Below, piece by piece: positions 17,174-26,026 of a stretch of DNA of 48,599 nucleotides. The notes below the pieces were generated by a model. It was not told the origin of the DNA, did no database searches, and saw only the letters and a program-made list of their open reading frames with translations. A program made the translations under genes and the position numbers. Position 1 is the stretch's first letter. The number at the start of each line of letters is the position of its first letter. This DNA comes from Clostridiales bacterium DTU032 (lineage in GTDB: Bacteria > Bacillota > Clostridia > Saccharofermentanales > DTU023), in NCBI GenBank assembly GCA_001512745.1, contig LFSM01000111.1, forward strand, positions 7,029 to 55,627. Direction: 5' to 3'.

Positions 17174-19657
17174 TTATGGCAGAGGATCTGTTTCAAGATC
17201 AAGTTCCGCTTCCGGTTCAACATAATCTTCTTCTGCGCTATTCGGAGGATCAGGATCAACTGCCACTGGAGGAGTATATACGACAGGATCTCTTTCCTCA
17301 ACATTCACGTATTCAGAAAAGCTTAGTTTAATCACAGTCCCTTTCGGAACCATAACTTTATTATTATTCTGTGTACCATTGGGAGCCCCGCTTACATCTG
17401 CGCCGGCTTCTGTGTCTGCAGCGTTTTTAGGCGACTGGTCGACACATAATCCCTGTATCTCACCTACAGGCTGAATCAGCAGCCCTGATTCAGCTGCCAG
17501 CCAAATAGTCTCGTGATAATTCTTGTCTCTAAAGTCCGGTACAGTCACCCATTCTACTTCATTTAGAGCCTTGGGGTAAAGCCACACTGTAGATCCTTTC
17601 CCAACAATACTTCCTGTTGCGGGCAGACTCTGTGCCAGGGGCTTGTCCAGATAGAACTGATCCGTTGGCACCGAAGCTGCCAGACCCAGATCAGATAGTT
17701 TAGCGGCTGCCTCAGCCACCGTTAATCCTGTAAAGTCAGGGATTTCAACGGAATATCTCAGCGCATCTAACTCTGCAGCGCTATAGTCCTGTTTCAGCCC
17801 CAAATAATTTAAAATCCGGGCAGATATGCGGTTGCTGGCGCGCGCAGCGACTACACTGCTGCTTCTTATTCCCGGATCCCGAATTACGATTAAGGAGACG
17901 AAGCGGGGATCATTAACCGGGGCCACTCCTGCGAAGGAATATGTAGGTATGCCATTGAGCTCGTCTATTGATGTGCCGGTCTTTCCTCCCAGTCTGAAAC
18001 CTTCGCTGCCGAAAGTATTGTTATATCCCAGATACACGACATCCTCCAGCAGAGACAGAACGCGTTTACAGCTAGTGGCTGAAAATAGCTGTTCTCCCTT
18101 TTCTATCGCCAGTTCCTGATAGGCACCATCGCCGGTTGACTCGTATGCTCTGATCAAGCGGGGTGTATTCATGTAACCTCCGCTGGCAATCGTAGCGTAG
18201 AAATTAGCCAGTTGCAGGGGTGTCACGGTAGATGATTCACCAAAAGTCAGGTTGGCAAAGTCAAGCGGCATTGGATTTGTGTGAAATATTCCGGCAGCCT
18301 CGCCATAGAGGTCAACACCGCTTGTGCCTTTAAAGCCCAGCTTCTCAATATAGTCATAATATAGGTCCATGCCGATTTCATTGCCAAGACGGACAAAAAC
18401 AGGGTTGCAGGAACGATAAAATGCTTCACGCAAAGTCTCGTTGCCGTGACCTTCACCTGTAACACAATACATGGTCTCTCCCTGCATGGTAATAGGATCA
18501 TCACTATAGACAACGTACTCTCCTGACAGTTCTTCTTCTAAAGCGATAGCAAGAGTGACTGTTTTAAAAGTGGAGCCCGGCTCATAAGATGCACTGACAT
18601 TATAATTGGTCCAGAGATGTTCGCTGCGATATTTAGTCCGCTGTTCTTCTTCAAGACTGTCCCAGTATTCCTGTTCTATCCCTAAAGGCAGTCCTGTCGG
18701 GTCGTCTGAGTGATATGAAGGGATTTGATCCATTGCCAGGATATCACCCGTATACAAATCCATTATGATCCCTGATATGCCTTTAACTGAACCTGTAGCC
18801 GCAGCTATGGAAAGCAGTTCTTCGTGCAGGATTGACTGTATGCTGCTGTCGATAGTTGAGTAGAGAGTCTGACTGGAGCTGCCTTGTTCTTTAATGCTGG
18901 AGGAAAAAGGAACAGCTCCCTGTGTCAAATAATTGTTTCGTTTCTGATAGATATAAGTTGCTGAACCGGACAGCAGATCATTGTAGCTGGCTTCAAGGCC
19001 GGAAACACCCTCGAGACCTTCCGCTTCAGTCCGCGTCATTCCCAGCACGGATGAAGCGAGATCAAGGTTGTTATATACTCTTTTTTCTTCTGCGTCAAAA
19101 CGAAAACCGCCAACACCGTTTTCTTGCAGCCAGTTCTTCAGTCTCTCCGCTTTGCTTTCCGGCACATAGGCTGCAAGCTGCAGGTAAGCTATGCGTTCAC
19201 GTTCACTAGCCAGCATAACAGCTTCAGATAAAGATAAATTATCATCCACCGTAATCAGTGAACGAACCCGGTCTGCGCTTTCATCCTTAAGTCCAAGAGT
19301 TGATATAAGCATATCGGCAATATCTTCCTGATCAATATTCGGATTGTTTGAACTAACCACAGAAGGTGTCATTCCGACCCGATACACATAAGATGATGAG
19401 ACCAGAGGATAACCATTACGATCTAAAATAGAGCCACGCTTGGATTCGTATTTCGTTACTGAGTGTTGCTGTCTGGCTGCGCGTTCAGTCAGTTCATCGC
19501 TTTGAACAATATGCAGCTGATAAAGCTGGCCAACGATCAATCCGGCAAAAATTAAAAAGCAAATGCTGACAACAATTAACGGCAAGCTGCCTACAGACTG
19601 AGAGGAAGCCTTTTTATATTTAGATAATGATGTAACTTTGTCTTGACGCCGTGACAT
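17174..19657 (-). CDS. ftsI: Class B penicillin-binding protein with two PASTA domains (FtsI/PBP2B/SpoVD type)
   Basis: A septal transpeptidase that cross-links peptidoglycan. The 827 residues comprise an N-terminal membrane anchor (about 26-46), a PBP dimerisation domain (from RGSILDRNGYPLVSS) and the transpeptidase domain. Its motifs are STFK (Ser362), SCN (416-418) and KTGT (559-562). Two PASTA domains follow (about 637-700 and 705-785), then an acidic proline-rich tail. PASTA domains are typical of Firmicute PBP2B and SpoVD. Position after ftsL favours the vegetative division enzyme, and SpoVD cannot be excluded from sequence alone. Confidence 0.94.
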   Translation of the reverse strand: MSRRQDKVTSLSKYKKASSQSVGSLPLIVVSICFLIFAGLIVGQLYQLHIVQSDELTERAARQQHSVTKYESKRGSILDRNGYPLVSSSYVYRVGMTPSVVSSNNPNIDQEDIADMLISTLGLKDESADRVRSLITVDDNLSLSEAVMLASERERIAYLQLAAYVPESKAERLKNWLQENGVGGFRFDAEEKRVYNNLDLASSVLGMTRTEAEGLEGVSGLEASYNDLLSGSATYIYQKRNNYLTQGAVPFSSSIKEQGSSSQTLYSTIDSSIQSILHEELLSIAAATGSVKGISGIIMDLYTGDILAMDQIPSYHSDDPTGLPLGIEQEYWDSLEEEQRTKYRSEHLWTNYNVSASYEPGSTFKTVTLAIALEEELSGEYVVYSDDPITMQGETMYCVTGEGHGNETLREAFYRSCNPVFVRLGNEIGMDLYYDYIEKLGFKGTSGVDLYGEAAGIFHTNPMPLDFANLTFGESSTVTPLQLANFYATIASGGYMNTPRLIRAYESTGDGAYQELAIEKGEQLFSATSCKRVLSLLEDVVYLGYNNTFGSEGFRLGGKTGTSIDELNGIPTYSFAGVAPVNDPRFVSLIVIRDPGIRSSSVVAARASNRISARILNYLGLKQDYSAAELDALRYSVEIPDFTGLTVAEAAAKLSDLGLAASVPTDQFYLDKPLAQSLPATGSIVGKGSTVWLYPKALNEVEWVTVPDFRDKNYHETIWLAAESGLLIQPVGEIQGLCVDQSPKNAADTEAGADVSGAPNGTQNNNKVMVPKGTVIKLSFSEYVNVEERDPVVYTPPVAVDPDPPNSAEEDYVEPEAELDLETDPLP

Positions 19658-19722
19658 AAATAATCTATCAATCTCCGTCTATTTTTCATGTCTGATTCAG
19701 CTTTCACTAAGGTGAACCCCCA

Positions 19723-20310
19723 TCACGGGCGCAAGCTCTCCACGTAGTGCACGATAGTGCCGACGTTCTCCTGATAGGAATACAGTCTTCCGGCAGCTAA
19801 ACTGCTATCTGCGAGAGAAGCTGTATTATTTATTATTGTCTTATCCGTGTTGTGTCCGTTAACATACAGTATTTGGCTGCTGCCGGCCTGTTGAAGGCCC
19901 AGATCACTTTGTGCAATTTCCTTGATATTATCAAAATTGTACTGCTCGGATAATTTGTTGTTCAAAGAGTTATTAGACATTTCTAAATTCTCAATGCGCT
20001 GTTTCATTCCCGCATTGAGAAAACTCATCTCAGTAATACGCGCATAGCGTGTAACAATAAAGGAAACCATAAGGGTCATCAGGGCAAGGACTGTAATAAC
20101 GGCGACAGCGGTGAAAACTCTTTCACGGCTTTGTGCACGGTATGTTTTTCTGATTTCGGCTTCTCGCTGAATCTGACGACGCCGTTTAATACGTTTGGCC
20201 TCTTCTTCGGCAAAACGACGTTCGGGCATTTCCTGCGGTCTGGGAAGACTGTATGCAGAATAAGGACTTATCTTCCGGGCAAGATTACCATCTATATCAT
20301 ATTGACTCAT
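19723..20310 (-). CDS. ftsL: FtsL-like cell division protein
   Basis: A 195-residue bitopic protein. The cytoplasmic N-terminus of about 64 residues is highly basic (RRFAEEEAKRIKRRRQIQRE). One membrane helix spans about 65-87. An extracytoplasmic coiled coil (about 95-125) is followed by IKEIAQSDLGL, the usual ending of FtsL/DivIC coiled coils. It bridges FtsQ/FtsB and the FtsW-PBP pair. The start is well supported, with GGAGG 6 bases upstream, and overlaps rsmH by 4 bases. Identity rests on architecture and position between rsmH and the PBP, since FtsL sequences diverge strongly. Confidence 0.85.
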   Translation of the reverse strand: MSQYDIDGNLARKISPYSAYSLPRPQEMPERRFAEEEAKRIKRRRQIQREAEIRKTYRAQSRERVFTAVAVITVLALMTLMVSFIVTRYARITEMSFLNAGMKQRIENLEMSNNSLNNKLSEQYNFDNIKEIAQSDLGLQQAGSSQILYVNGHNTDKTIINNTASLADSSLAAGRLYSYQENVGTIVHYVESLRP

Positions 20311-21269
20311 ACGACACCTCCGAATTCGAAAACACGCAATTTAGCACTGCGCGCCCGAATATTTGCTTCTACTTCTTCCTCCGAGGCCTCGATCACTTTT
20401 CTCTGGGGCCTCTTTCCGAGGGCTTTCTTGCCACAGACACAAACAGGAAATTCTCTGGGGCACTCACATGGGTCTTCCCATTTAGCAAAAGTCTGTTTTA
20501 CCAGGCGATCCTCCAAGGAATGAAAACTAATTATTACTACACGTCCTCCTGATGACATTAAGCCTGGTATTTGCAGCAGAAGTGACTCAATTTCCTCAAA
20601 TTCTCTGTTAACGGCAATGCGGATTGCCTGAAAGCTGCGCCTGGCCGGATGTTTTTTCCTTCGTGCAGAGGCAGGTACTGCTTTGCTGATTATTTCTGCC
20701 AGCTGAGCTGTAGTCTCAATCGCTTTCAGTTTGCGCTCTGTTACAATCGCTCTGGCTATGCTTTTAGCATGGACTTCTTCTCCATAGTTACGAAGAATAT
20801 ATGCCAAATCATTTTCATCAATTGAAGCCAGAATCTCTGCTGCACTCTCACCTTCTGATTGATCCATTCTCATATCGAGCGGTCCGTCCTGATGATAAGA
20901 GAAGCCTCTTTCCGCCTCATCCAACTGATAAGAACTAGTTCCCAGATCAGCGAGCAAACCATCAATATGGCCTTTCTCCTCATCTGAGAGATTCAACGAA
21001 AGAGAAGAAAATCTGGACGAGCGGATTGAATAGCTCCCTAAGGTATTCAAAGATTCCAATCGTTTCCGCGTCTCTTCTCTTGCGTCAGCATCGCGGTCCA
21101 TTGCGATTAGCCGGCCCTCCGCATTAAGCTGAGATAAAATAGCGGCGCTATGTCCGCCGCCGCCACTTGTTACGTCTACGTATAAGCCACCGGGCTTAAG
21201 CGCGAGAGCCTCTATCGTCTCAGCCAGAAGGACCGGACGGTGCCATTTGTTATAGTCCGCGGATGCCAT
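20307..21269 (-). CDS. rsmH: 16S rRNA (cytosine(1402)-N(4))-methyltransferase
   Basis: Methylates C1402 in the ribosomal decoding centre (formerly MraW). From the ATG at 21269 the product has 320 residues, the usual length, with the conserved start WHRPVLLAETIEAL. It also has the SAM loop VDVTSGGGGHSAAIL, DLGTSSYQLDEAERGFSYHQDGPLDMRM and RVVIISFHSLEDRLVK. The frame is open upstream to 21470, but that stretch overlaps mraZ and lacks family similarity. The start lies inside mraZ (20-base overlap) with a weak ribosome-binding site, so it probably depends on mraZ translation. Confidence 0.96.
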   Translation of the reverse strand: MASADYNKWHRPVLLAETIEALALKPGGLYVDVTSGGGGHSAAILSQLNAEGRLIAMDRDADAREETRKRLESLNTLGSYSIRSSRFSSLSLNLSDEEKGHIDGLLADLGTSSYQLDEAERGFSYHQDGPLDMRMDQSEGESAAEILASIDENDLAYILRNYGEEVHAKSIARAIVTERKLKAIETTAQLAEIISKAVPASARRKKHPARRSFQAIRIAVNREFEEIESLLLQIPGLMSSGGRVVIISFHSLEDRLVKQTFAKWEDPCECPREFPVCVCGKKALGKRPQRKVIEASEEEVEANIRARSAKLRVFEFGGVV

Positions 21270-21684
21270 AAGCGGACAAATCCAACTCAGACAAGGAGTC
21301 TGCTTCTGACTGTTCTTTCTCATAGAACTCTTTAGAGCAAATCTCAACTGAGCTATAAACATCAATAAAGCAAATTTCTTCACCTTTGGAGACAAAAACT
21401 CTTTCCCATAAATGATTGGGAATAGAAATACGCCCTTGTCCATCCAATTCACACTCAACCGCTTCACCAATAATCTGGCGGCGGAAAAGACGTGCTTCTA
21501 CTTCACTGGTTTGTAATTCGCTGAATTGTTCGAGTATTTTATCAAACTGAGATTTGGTATATACGTTCAGGTAGCCTTTATCCAAACTGACGGTCACGAT
21601 TAAGACACCATCAAAGCGGTCGCGGATTTTGGACGGCACTATCACACGACCCTTGGAGTCAACTACGTGCATGTACCTGGCCAC
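21250..21684 (-). CDS. mraZ: Transcriptional regulator MraZ
   Basis: An AbrB-like DNA-binding protein that regulates the division and cell-wall cluster by binding repeats upstream of itself. The 144 residues carry two copies of the SpoVT/MraZ fold. The first begins MARYMHVVDSKGRVIVPSKIRDRF and the second is near ECELDGQGRISIPNHLWER. The start is GTG at 21684 with AGGAGG 6 bases upstream. It is the first gene of the cluster, with its own promoter at 21,714-21,744. Confidence 0.96.
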   Translation of the reverse strand: MARYMHVVDSKGRVIVPSKIRDRFDGVLIVTVSLDKGYLNVYTKSQFDKILEQFSELQTSEVEARLFRRQIIGEAVECELDGQGRISIPNHLWERVFVSKGEEICFIDVYSSVEICSKEFYEKEQSEADSLSELDLSAYGIRGL

Positions 21685-21713
21685 CTCATACCTCCTCTAC
21701 AATCTTTTTTCCT

Positions 21714-21744
21714 ATTCTACCACTAAACCCCACTAATATGTCAA
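21714..21744 (-). promoter_or_regulatory. mraZ (dcw cluster) promoter with MraZ-box-like repeats
   Basis: The -35 is TTGACA (21739-21744, perfect) and the -10 is TAGAAT (21714-21719), with a 19-base spacer. The spacer contains TGGGG, then TGGTA starting 10 bases later, in the orientation of transcription. That is the 10-base periodicity described for MraZ operators. The overlap of repeats and promoter suggests autoregulation. The long spacer is a weakness. Confidence 0.6.
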
Positions 21745-21852
21745 GCATAGCCACAAAATGACATAAATCTCCCCAAAATGGCTATAACTTGCTACAGAAA
21801 TGTTTAATCTAGTGAAAACAAGAGGAAAAATGCTTTTTCGCTTGATAAAAAG

Positions 21853-21884
21853 ACAAAAAAAAGCCAGTTCCGGAGAGCTGCTTG
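21853..21884 (-). terminator. Probable terminator after rodA
   Basis: On the minus strand an imperfect hairpin (AAGCAG pairing with CTGGCTT through one bulge, 21862-21884) is followed by a run of eight T. It lies about 30 bases after the rodA stop and about 110 bases before the mraZ promoter. This fits the end of the rimP-to-rodA transcription unit. The stem is weak. Confidence 0.45.
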
Positions 21885-21909
21885 CAAAAAAATAAGGCAG
21901 GACTGAAGG

Positions 21910-23055
21910 CTAATCGAGTGTGCTCAGTTTATAGTCCATAGAAATATTAAGAAGCACACCCAGCAAGACAAAGCTGGCAATCATGGATGAACCTCCGTAG
22001 CTGATAAAGGACAAAGGTATGCCGGTAATAGGCAGGAGACCTATTGTCATGCCAATGTTCTCGATGTAGTGAAAAGCAATGGATGCAATCAAAGCGACCA
22101 TAACATAGGCACTGGAGTATGACTGTTTCTCAATCTGCGCTGCCCGTTTCAGGGTATATATGATAAAATACGCCGCCACCATGATGACCAGGGCTGATCC
22201 AATCAGCCCCAGCTGTTCAGAAATAGCAGGAAAGATGAAGTCAGATTCTTTAACGGGTACATTGACGTACTGGCCGCTGGTATTGCCGGCAATCCCCCCC
22301 GATGCAACCGCAGCGATAGACTGGTTGATCTGATAGGAAGCAGCCGGATCATGTCCTCTGAAGAAGAAAGTCAGAATACGGTTTTTCTGATCCCCGCTAA
22401 GGAAAAACCGCCACAGCAATGGCACTGCTACAACAGAAATTCCTGCCAGTGAAGCAAAAATATACCGCCACTTGATCCCCCAGACAAAGAGTGTAGACAG
22501 GAACATGAAAAGGATAACCATAGATGTCCCCAGATCCACTTCCGTTATGACCAGCAGAAAAGGTATGGCATAAAGGAGGGCAATTTTTGCAAAGCCCTTC
22601 TTAGTTGAAATTGTCCCTTCTTTTGTCTGTCCGAAGATCGGACCGGTCACCATGGCCACTCCGATCTTTGCCAATTCAGAGGGCTGGAAGGAACCTACCA
22701 GGGGAACATATATCCAGCTGTCTGCACCTGCGACAGGCCGATATCCGTCAATCTTGACATAAATCAGGAGGATAATGCTGAGCCCGTAAATTAAAGCACC
22801 GATCAGACTCAATGTCGGTTTTTCAAACAGGCAAATGATAAAAGCAGCTAAAAGTCCAATCAGCACTATCGCTACCTGTTTGTAAAAGTTGTTAGGATAG
22901 TCAAAAATAACCGCCCCATAACCGGACTTGAGAACAGTATTAAGAACAACCAGTCCGATCACAACCAGAACAGCTACAGGCACCAGCATTCTGTAATCCA
23001 GAAGCCGGAAAAATCTGTCTACCCGGGAAGCTTTGTTGTCAGTCTTCTTCTGCAT
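21910..23055 (-). CDS. rodA: SEDS peptidoglycan glycosyltransferase RodA
   Basis: A rod-shape SEDS glycan polymerase of side-wall synthesis, usually paired with a class B PBP not seen here. The 381 residues and about 10 membrane helices include SFQPSELAKIGVAMV, the catalytic-Asp segment KESDFIFPAISEQLGLIG, and the closing GIPLSFISYGGSSM, which is typical of RodA (FtsW here ends SLPFFSAGGT). It lies 14 bases after lgt and is followed by a probable terminator. Confidence 0.93.
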   Translation of the reverse strand: MQKKTDNKASRVDRFFRLLDYRMLVPVAVLVVIGLVVLNTVLKSGYGAVIFDYPNNFYKQVAIVLIGLLAAFIICLFEKPTLSLIGALIYGLSIILLIYVKIDGYRPVAGADSWIYVPLVGSFQPSELAKIGVAMVTGPIFGQTKEGTISTKKGFAKIALLYAIPFLLVITEVDLGTSMVILFMFLSTLFVWGIKWRYIFASLAGISVVAVPLLWRFFLSGDQKNRILTFFFRGHDPAASYQINQSIAAVASGGIAGNTSGQYVNVPVKESDFIFPAISEQLGLIGSALVIMVAAYFIIYTLKRAAQIEKQSYSSAYVMVALIASIAFHYIENIGMTIGLLPITGIPLSFISYGGSSMIASFVLLGVLLNISMDYKLSTLD

Positions 23056-23069
23056 ATTGGGAATGAGAA

Positions 23070-24095
23070 TCAGGAATTCTCCTCCGCCTCGTCATCACTT
23101 GATTCAGTCTCTCGCAGTTCTTCACTCTCAGCAGCTGTTTCCTCAGCGTCTTCCACCATGGTTACCAGCAACATTTTGGCAGCCTGCTCTTCACTAAGAG
23201 TGATGGCAGCCAGGGCTTTTTTACGTGAATTGTTCCGCAGAATGTTAATCAGAATCACCAGCAAGCCAAAAACTACCATGGCCGCTGACAGCAACTGGGA
23301 AATGCGAAGACCGCTCCCTGTGTAGAGAGAATCCGTGCGGATACCTTCTACAAAAAAGCGTACGATACCATACAGGACAAAATAGCTGGCCAGGGTGCTC
23401 ATAGGTTGTTTAGCGCGACGGCGCACAAAAATCAGAATAACAAAAATCAGCATGTTAGCCAGAAACTCATAGAGAAAAGTAGGATGAACCGGCAAGGCCG
23501 GATCCAGTCCCAGGATAGGATTTGCCGGATCAGGATTAAGCTTGCTCAAATAATGTGCAGTACCGTTACTGATCATTCCCCAGGGTAAATCTGTGTTGGT
23601 GCCGAAAGCTTCCTGATTGAAAAAATTCCCCCAGCGGCCGATAGCGTGACCCAGAGGTAAATAGACTACGAAATAATCAAGCACTTTAGATAAACGAATG
23701 CGTTTATACATGGCCATGACCCAAATACCGAGAATGGCTCCGATCACTCCACCATAAAAGGCCAGACCACCTGAACGCAGGTCAAAAATCTTGAGCCAGT
23801 CTGAAGAGAACTGAGACCATTCAAAGGCAACATAATAGAGTCTGGCTCCAATGATTGCAGTCGGAATCAGAATCAGAAAAAAATCAAGAATGTCATTGCT
23901 TTTGAGGCTATGTTTTTCTGCCTGCCTGATTGCCAAAAGCAGGGCCAGTAAAAAAGCCAGCGCTATAAGCAGTCCATACCAGTAAATCGCTATGTCATGT
24001 CCAAAAAGACTAAACTGAAAAACTACTCTATTTATACCGAGATTATTGATAGCTAATCCCGGAAAACTAACAATATAATCCGCAGTGTTATTCAT
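23070..24095 (-). CDS. lgt: Prolipoprotein diacylglyceryl transferase
   Basis: Transfers diacylglycerol from phosphatidylglycerol to the lipobox cysteine of prolipoproteins, the first step of lipoprotein maturation; the HtrA-like lipoprotein at 4627-5964 is a likely substrate. The 341 residues have about seven membrane helices and the signature HAIGRWGNFFNQEAFG. A C-terminal extension of about 60 residues is very acidic (EDAEETAAESEELRETESS) and not needed in most homologues. The start has AGGAGG 8 bases upstream. Confidence 0.96.
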   Translation of the reverse strand: MNNTADYIVSFPGLAINNLGINRVVFQFSLFGHDIAIYWYGLLIALAFLLALLLAIRQAEKHSLKSNDILDFFLILIPTAIIGARLYYVAFEWSQFSSDWLKIFDLRSGGLAFYGGVIGAILGIWVMAMYKRIRLSKVLDYFVVYLPLGHAIGRWGNFFNQEAFGTNTDLPWGMISNGTAHYLSKLNPDPANPILGLDPALPVHPTFLYEFLANMLIFVILIFVRRRAKQPMSTLASYFVLYGIVRFFVEGIRTDSLYTGSGLRISQLLSAAMVVFGLLVILINILRNNSRKKALAAITLSEEQAAKMLLVTMVEDAEETAAESEELRETESSDDEAEENS

Positions 24096-24113
24096 AGGCT
24101 ATCCTCCTGGCGA

Positions 24114-25037
24114 TCATTTTACCATATGCGACCGGTGCCATTTTGCCACATTTACCAAATCCTCCCTGACTACCTTTGCCAGATCTTCTACTGTATCAAA
24201 AGTAAGTTCAGGTCTGATGAATGATAGAAACTCGACTTCAATTATCTCGCCATATAATGAGTCTTCAAAATCGTAGAGATAGCTTTCAACCCGTAAAGGC
24301 GTTTCTTCTTCAATCGTAGGAGACACACCTACATTACTGATAGCAGGGTAAGCTCCTCTGTCACAATGTGCGACGGTAGCATATACTCCCTTATGCAGGC
24401 GAGCCCGCTTGGGAGGATAAGGGAAATTGGCCGTTGGAAATCCTTTGCGCGAGCCGATCCTGCGACCATGTTCTACTACTCCCCTGAGCCTATATGGCTG
24501 TGTCAGCATCGCTGTGACCGCCTCCAGCTCGCCCTGGGCAAGACAATTCCTGATCCGGGAGCTGGAGATTTTTTCGCCGCGGAAGAGGACATCACTGCTT
24601 ATTTTATAAGTCAGATCCGATTTTCCTGCATAGTCCGCCAAAAAATTAATATCTCCCTGAGCCCCTGCTCCGAAGCGTGCATCCTCTCCCACAACAATGG
24701 TCTTAACATTTAGCTTCTTCTGCAGCAGATCTTGTAAAAACTCAAGCGCACTGATACTTCTGAATTCATCAGTCATGTCAGCGACAAAGACATCTTCGAT
24801 CCCTAGCGCCTCCAGCACAGCATATTTTTCTTCACTCTCAATCAGACGCTGGTTTTCTTCCGGACCGAAAGGAGAAAGAAAAGTGAAAACAGCAGGTCTC
24901 AGGGATTTTTCTTTGCAGACAAGGATCAGTTCCTGCAAGATATGCCGATGGCCCAGATGCAGTCCATCAAATACTCCCAGAGCAATACCCCGCTCCTGAT
25001 CCGAACTTAATTCTTCCAGAGACTTATATACTTTCAT
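24114..25037 (-). CDS. ribF: Bifunctional riboflavin kinase/FAD synthetase
   Basis: Converts riboflavin to FMN and FMN to FAD. The N-terminal adenylyltransferase domain shows ALGVFDGLHLGHRHIL and SSSRIRNCLAQGE. The C-terminal kinase domain shows GSRKGFPTANF and GVYATVAHC. Length (307) is normal. It overlaps truB by 14 bases. The pairing truB-ribF is common in Firmicutes. Flavin supply is relevant to the Rnf complex encoded in the same window, though not in the same operon. Confidence 0.96.
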   Translation of the reverse strand: MKVYKSLEELSSDQERGIALGVFDGLHLGHRHILQELILVCKEKSLRPAVFTFLSPFGPEENQRLIESEEKYAVLEALGIEDVFVADMTDEFRSISALEFLQDLLQKKLNVKTIVVGEDARFGAGAQGDINFLADYAGKSDLTYKISSDVLFRGEKISSSRIRNCLAQGELEAVTAMLTQPYRLRGVVEHGRRIGSRKGFPTANFPYPPKRARLHKGVYATVAHCDRGAYPAISNVGVSPTIEEETPLRVESYLYDFEDSLYGEIIEVEFLSFIRPELTFDTVEDLAKVVREDLVNVAKWHRSHMVK

Positions 25038-26019
25038 CGTTACTACTTTCTCTAAGAAATTCAGCTGAACTGTCTATAAATACACGCTTAACCTTTGCCA
25101 GGCCCTGATTAAGACTGCCAACTGCCAGCAGGACATCATTATATGTAAAGATAAGCGTTTCAAGTGAAATATCATCTGTCATCAGTTTTATTTCCTGTCC
25201 CTGAGCCAGTCTGACCGCATCGGCTCTTGCTACAGCCTGTGTGGGAAAACCGACAAATGCAGTCAAAGTAGCTTTGACAATTCCCTGTTCCAGGCTTGCA
25301 GACAAGAATCTTTTCGAGTCACGGCCCAGTTTTTCAAAACAATCAAATAAATCAGCTGTCTTCACCGTCTGGTCCAGAGTGAAGGGGCCACAGGCAGTGC
25401 GTTCAAGCTCTGCAGCATGAGCGTAAGAACCCAGTTTTTCACCAATGGCATCGGCCAGAGAGCGGATATAAGTGCCTTTAGAAGTCAAAAAAAGAACATC
25501 CAGGCAGGGCAGCTCCTGACCTTGTCTGTAATAAATATCCAGCAGTTTGATCGCGTTCACCTTTACTGTGCGCCAGGGACGTTCAACATTTTCACCCTGC
25601 CGCGCATATTTGTACAGCGGTTTCCCCGCCACTTTAACCGCTGAATAAAGCGGGGCCTGCTGCTTTATTTCGCCAAGAAAAGAGTTCAAGGTCTGCTCTA
25701 CATAAGAGCGATCTTCAAGTTTTGAGATATCAATATTCTCCGGTGACCGCGCGATTATCTCACCCTCGCGGTCCATGGTATCTGTACGGGTCCCCAGCTG
25801 AATCTGACAACGGTATTCCTTATCATATTCACTCATATAAGGGACTGCTGCTGTAGCGCGGCCGAAAATTACGGGTAAAACGCCTGTAGCAAATGGATCC
25901 AGCGTACCGCAGTGACCAACCCGTTTCATGCCCAGAAGCCGCCGCACTTGTGCAACAACTGCGGCTGAACTTATTTCGCTGTCTTTATTGATGAGAATGA
26001 TCCCCTGATCGTGTATCAT
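25024..26019 (-). CDS. truB: tRNA pseudouridine(55) synthase
   Basis: Makes pseudouridine 55 in the T-loop of tRNAs. From the ATG at 26019 the product has 331 residues. It starts MIHDQGIILINKDSEISSAAVVAQVRRLLG and has the catalytic Asp in VGHCGTLDPFATGVLPV. The motif GTYIRSLADAIGEKLG is also present, with a C-terminal extension around a probable PUA-like region. The open frame continues upstream into nrnA, but this start matches the family. It begins 7 bases after the nrnA stop. Confidence 0.95.
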   Translation of the reverse strand: MIHDQGIILINKDSEISSAAVVAQVRRLLGMKRVGHCGTLDPFATGVLPVIFGRATAAVPYMSEYDKEYRCQIQLGTRTDTMDREGEIIARSPENIDISKLEDRSYVEQTLNSFLGEIKQQAPLYSAVKVAGKPLYKYARQGENVERPWRTVKVNAIKLLDIYYRQGQELPCLDVLFLTSKGTYIRSLADAIGEKLGSYAHAAELERTACGPFTLDQTVKTADLFDCFEKLGRDSKRFLSASLEQGIVKATLTAFVGFPTQAVARADAVRLAQGQEIKLMTDDISLETLIFTYNDVLLAVGSLNQGLAKVKRVFIDSSAEFLRESSNDESI

Positions 26020-26026
26020 AGTCAGT

